NCBI GenBank assembly: GCA_038222915.1
Contig: JBBRHH010000451.1
Coordinates: 1-5,188, forward strand
Direction: 5' to 3'
DNA: 5,188 bases
Source of the DNA: JBBRHH01 sp038222915
GTDB lineage: Bacteria > Planctomycetota > Phycisphaerae > Tepidisphaerales > Tepidisphaeraceae
Numbering within the stretch: position 1 is the stretch's first letter; the number at the start of each line of letters is the position of its first letter. The notes beneath the pieces are model-generated. The model ran no database searches, had not been told where the DNA came from, and saw nothing but the letters and a program-made list of their open reading frames with translations. Positions 4,731 through 5,188 of this stretch are shown here, piece by piece. A program made the translations under genes and the position numbers.

Positions 4731-5188
4731 ATGCGACGTATCACTTCGGCCTTCGCACTTACGCTTTTCGTTCTCTTCTCTCTGGCCCCTCTCGCACACG
4801 CGGCGGGATTCGGGGAAAAGGCGCCAGACTTTCCGCCGGGCGCATTCACCAACAACTATCCCTACAGCCTCACCCAGTTTCGCGGCAAGGTAGTCGTTCT
4901 GTTCTTCTATGAGCAGGACTGCCCGACCTGCCGGGGAAAAATCCCCGAGCGCAACGCCGTTGTCGAAGCCTACAAGGGCAAGCCGGTGCAGTTCATCGCC
5001 GTGGGCGCCGGCGACACCTTGCAGGAATGCATCGCTTACGCGCGCGACACCAAGCTGCAGATGCCAATTTTCGCCGATTCGCTAAGCGTGATGGAGCGGG
5101 CATATGGCGATCACATATCCCTCCAGAATATTTATCAGTTCAAGGTAATCGGTGCCGACGGCGTGGTCATGGGCAACGATATGTCCAA
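4731..5188 (+). CDS. Secreted thioredoxin-fold redoxin (AhpC/TSA or TlpA-like), 3' partial
   Basis: The first 152 codons are in the window and the frame is open to its end. Residues 1-24 are a Sec signal peptide: MRR, a hydrophobic core (about 7-19) and a likely cut after AHA. The mature part starts with the redoxin layout GEKAPDF (28-34), then LTQFRGKVVVLFFY (47-60), the redox motif CPTC at 64-67, and a cis-Pro in MPIFAD (P112). This points to a thiol-disulfide reductase or peroxiredoxin-like protein acting outside the cytoplasm. The residue before the first Cys is Asp rather than the Trp of TlpA, and there is an extra Cys at 100. No lipobox Cys follows the signal peptide, so it is probably soluble. 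The start follows GGGAGGA at 4721-4727. The substrate is unknown. Confidence 0.88.
   Translation, partial: MRRITSAFALTLFVLFSLAPLAHAAGFGEKAPDFPPGAFTNNYPYSLTQFRGKVVVLFFYEQDCPTCRGKIPERNAVVEAYKGKPVQFIAVGAGDTLQECIAYARDTKLQMPIFADSLSVMERAYGDHISLQNIYQFKVIGADGVVMGNDMS

Noticed and set aside
1..5188. CRISPR array, tRNA or rRNA genes
   Set aside because: No regularly spaced repeats beyond the two IS-end copies and no cloverleaf or rRNA-like sequence was seen on reading.

Overview
The window is about 5.2 kb of GC-rich bacterial chromosome with good Shine-Dalgarno sites before most genes. The gene mix is a GAF-SpoIIE phosphatase, thioredoxin, a Pro/Ala-rich membrane protein, a MEMO/AmmeMemoRadiSam B protein, a short helical protein and a secreted redoxin. 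It fits a large-genome environmental bacterium. The short helical protein and overall style remind me of Planctomycetota (Phycisphaerae-like), but this is an impression and not a proof.

Layout. Bases 1-237 look like the right end of an insertion sequence. They hold the last codons of a probable transposase, a perfect 20-bp inverted repeat (124-178), and two 20-bp direct repeats 26 bp apart (186-231). Next comes a 436-residue GAF-SpoIIE phosphatase on the plus strand (340-1650). It converges on a thioredoxin gene on the minus strand (2063-1725), which has its own promoter and a strong intrinsic terminator between the two genes. Upstream of thioredoxin on the same strand is a 322-residue protein (3124-2156) with a His/Glu-rich start, a long Pro/Ala-rich segment and two C-terminal membrane helices. 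A 113-bp divergent intergenic region carries an 8-bp dyad over overlapping -10 elements. It separates that gene from the MEMO-family gene (3238-4128). After a gap of about 260 bp come a small helical/coiled-coil protein (4389-4655) and a secreted thioredoxin-fold redoxin (4731 to beyond the window end).

Functionally the window mixes signalling (GAF-SpoIIE), cytoplasmic thiol redox (thioredoxin), extracytoplasmic thiol redox (redoxin) and a metal-binding MEMO protein. The genes do not form one obvious operon or a recognisable defence or biosynthetic system. The observations most worth checking are the in-frame palindromic insertion with 5-bp flanking repeats at the IS end, the dyad in the divergent promoter, and the redoxin leader, where two mutually exclusive hairpins could control access to the ribosome binding site.
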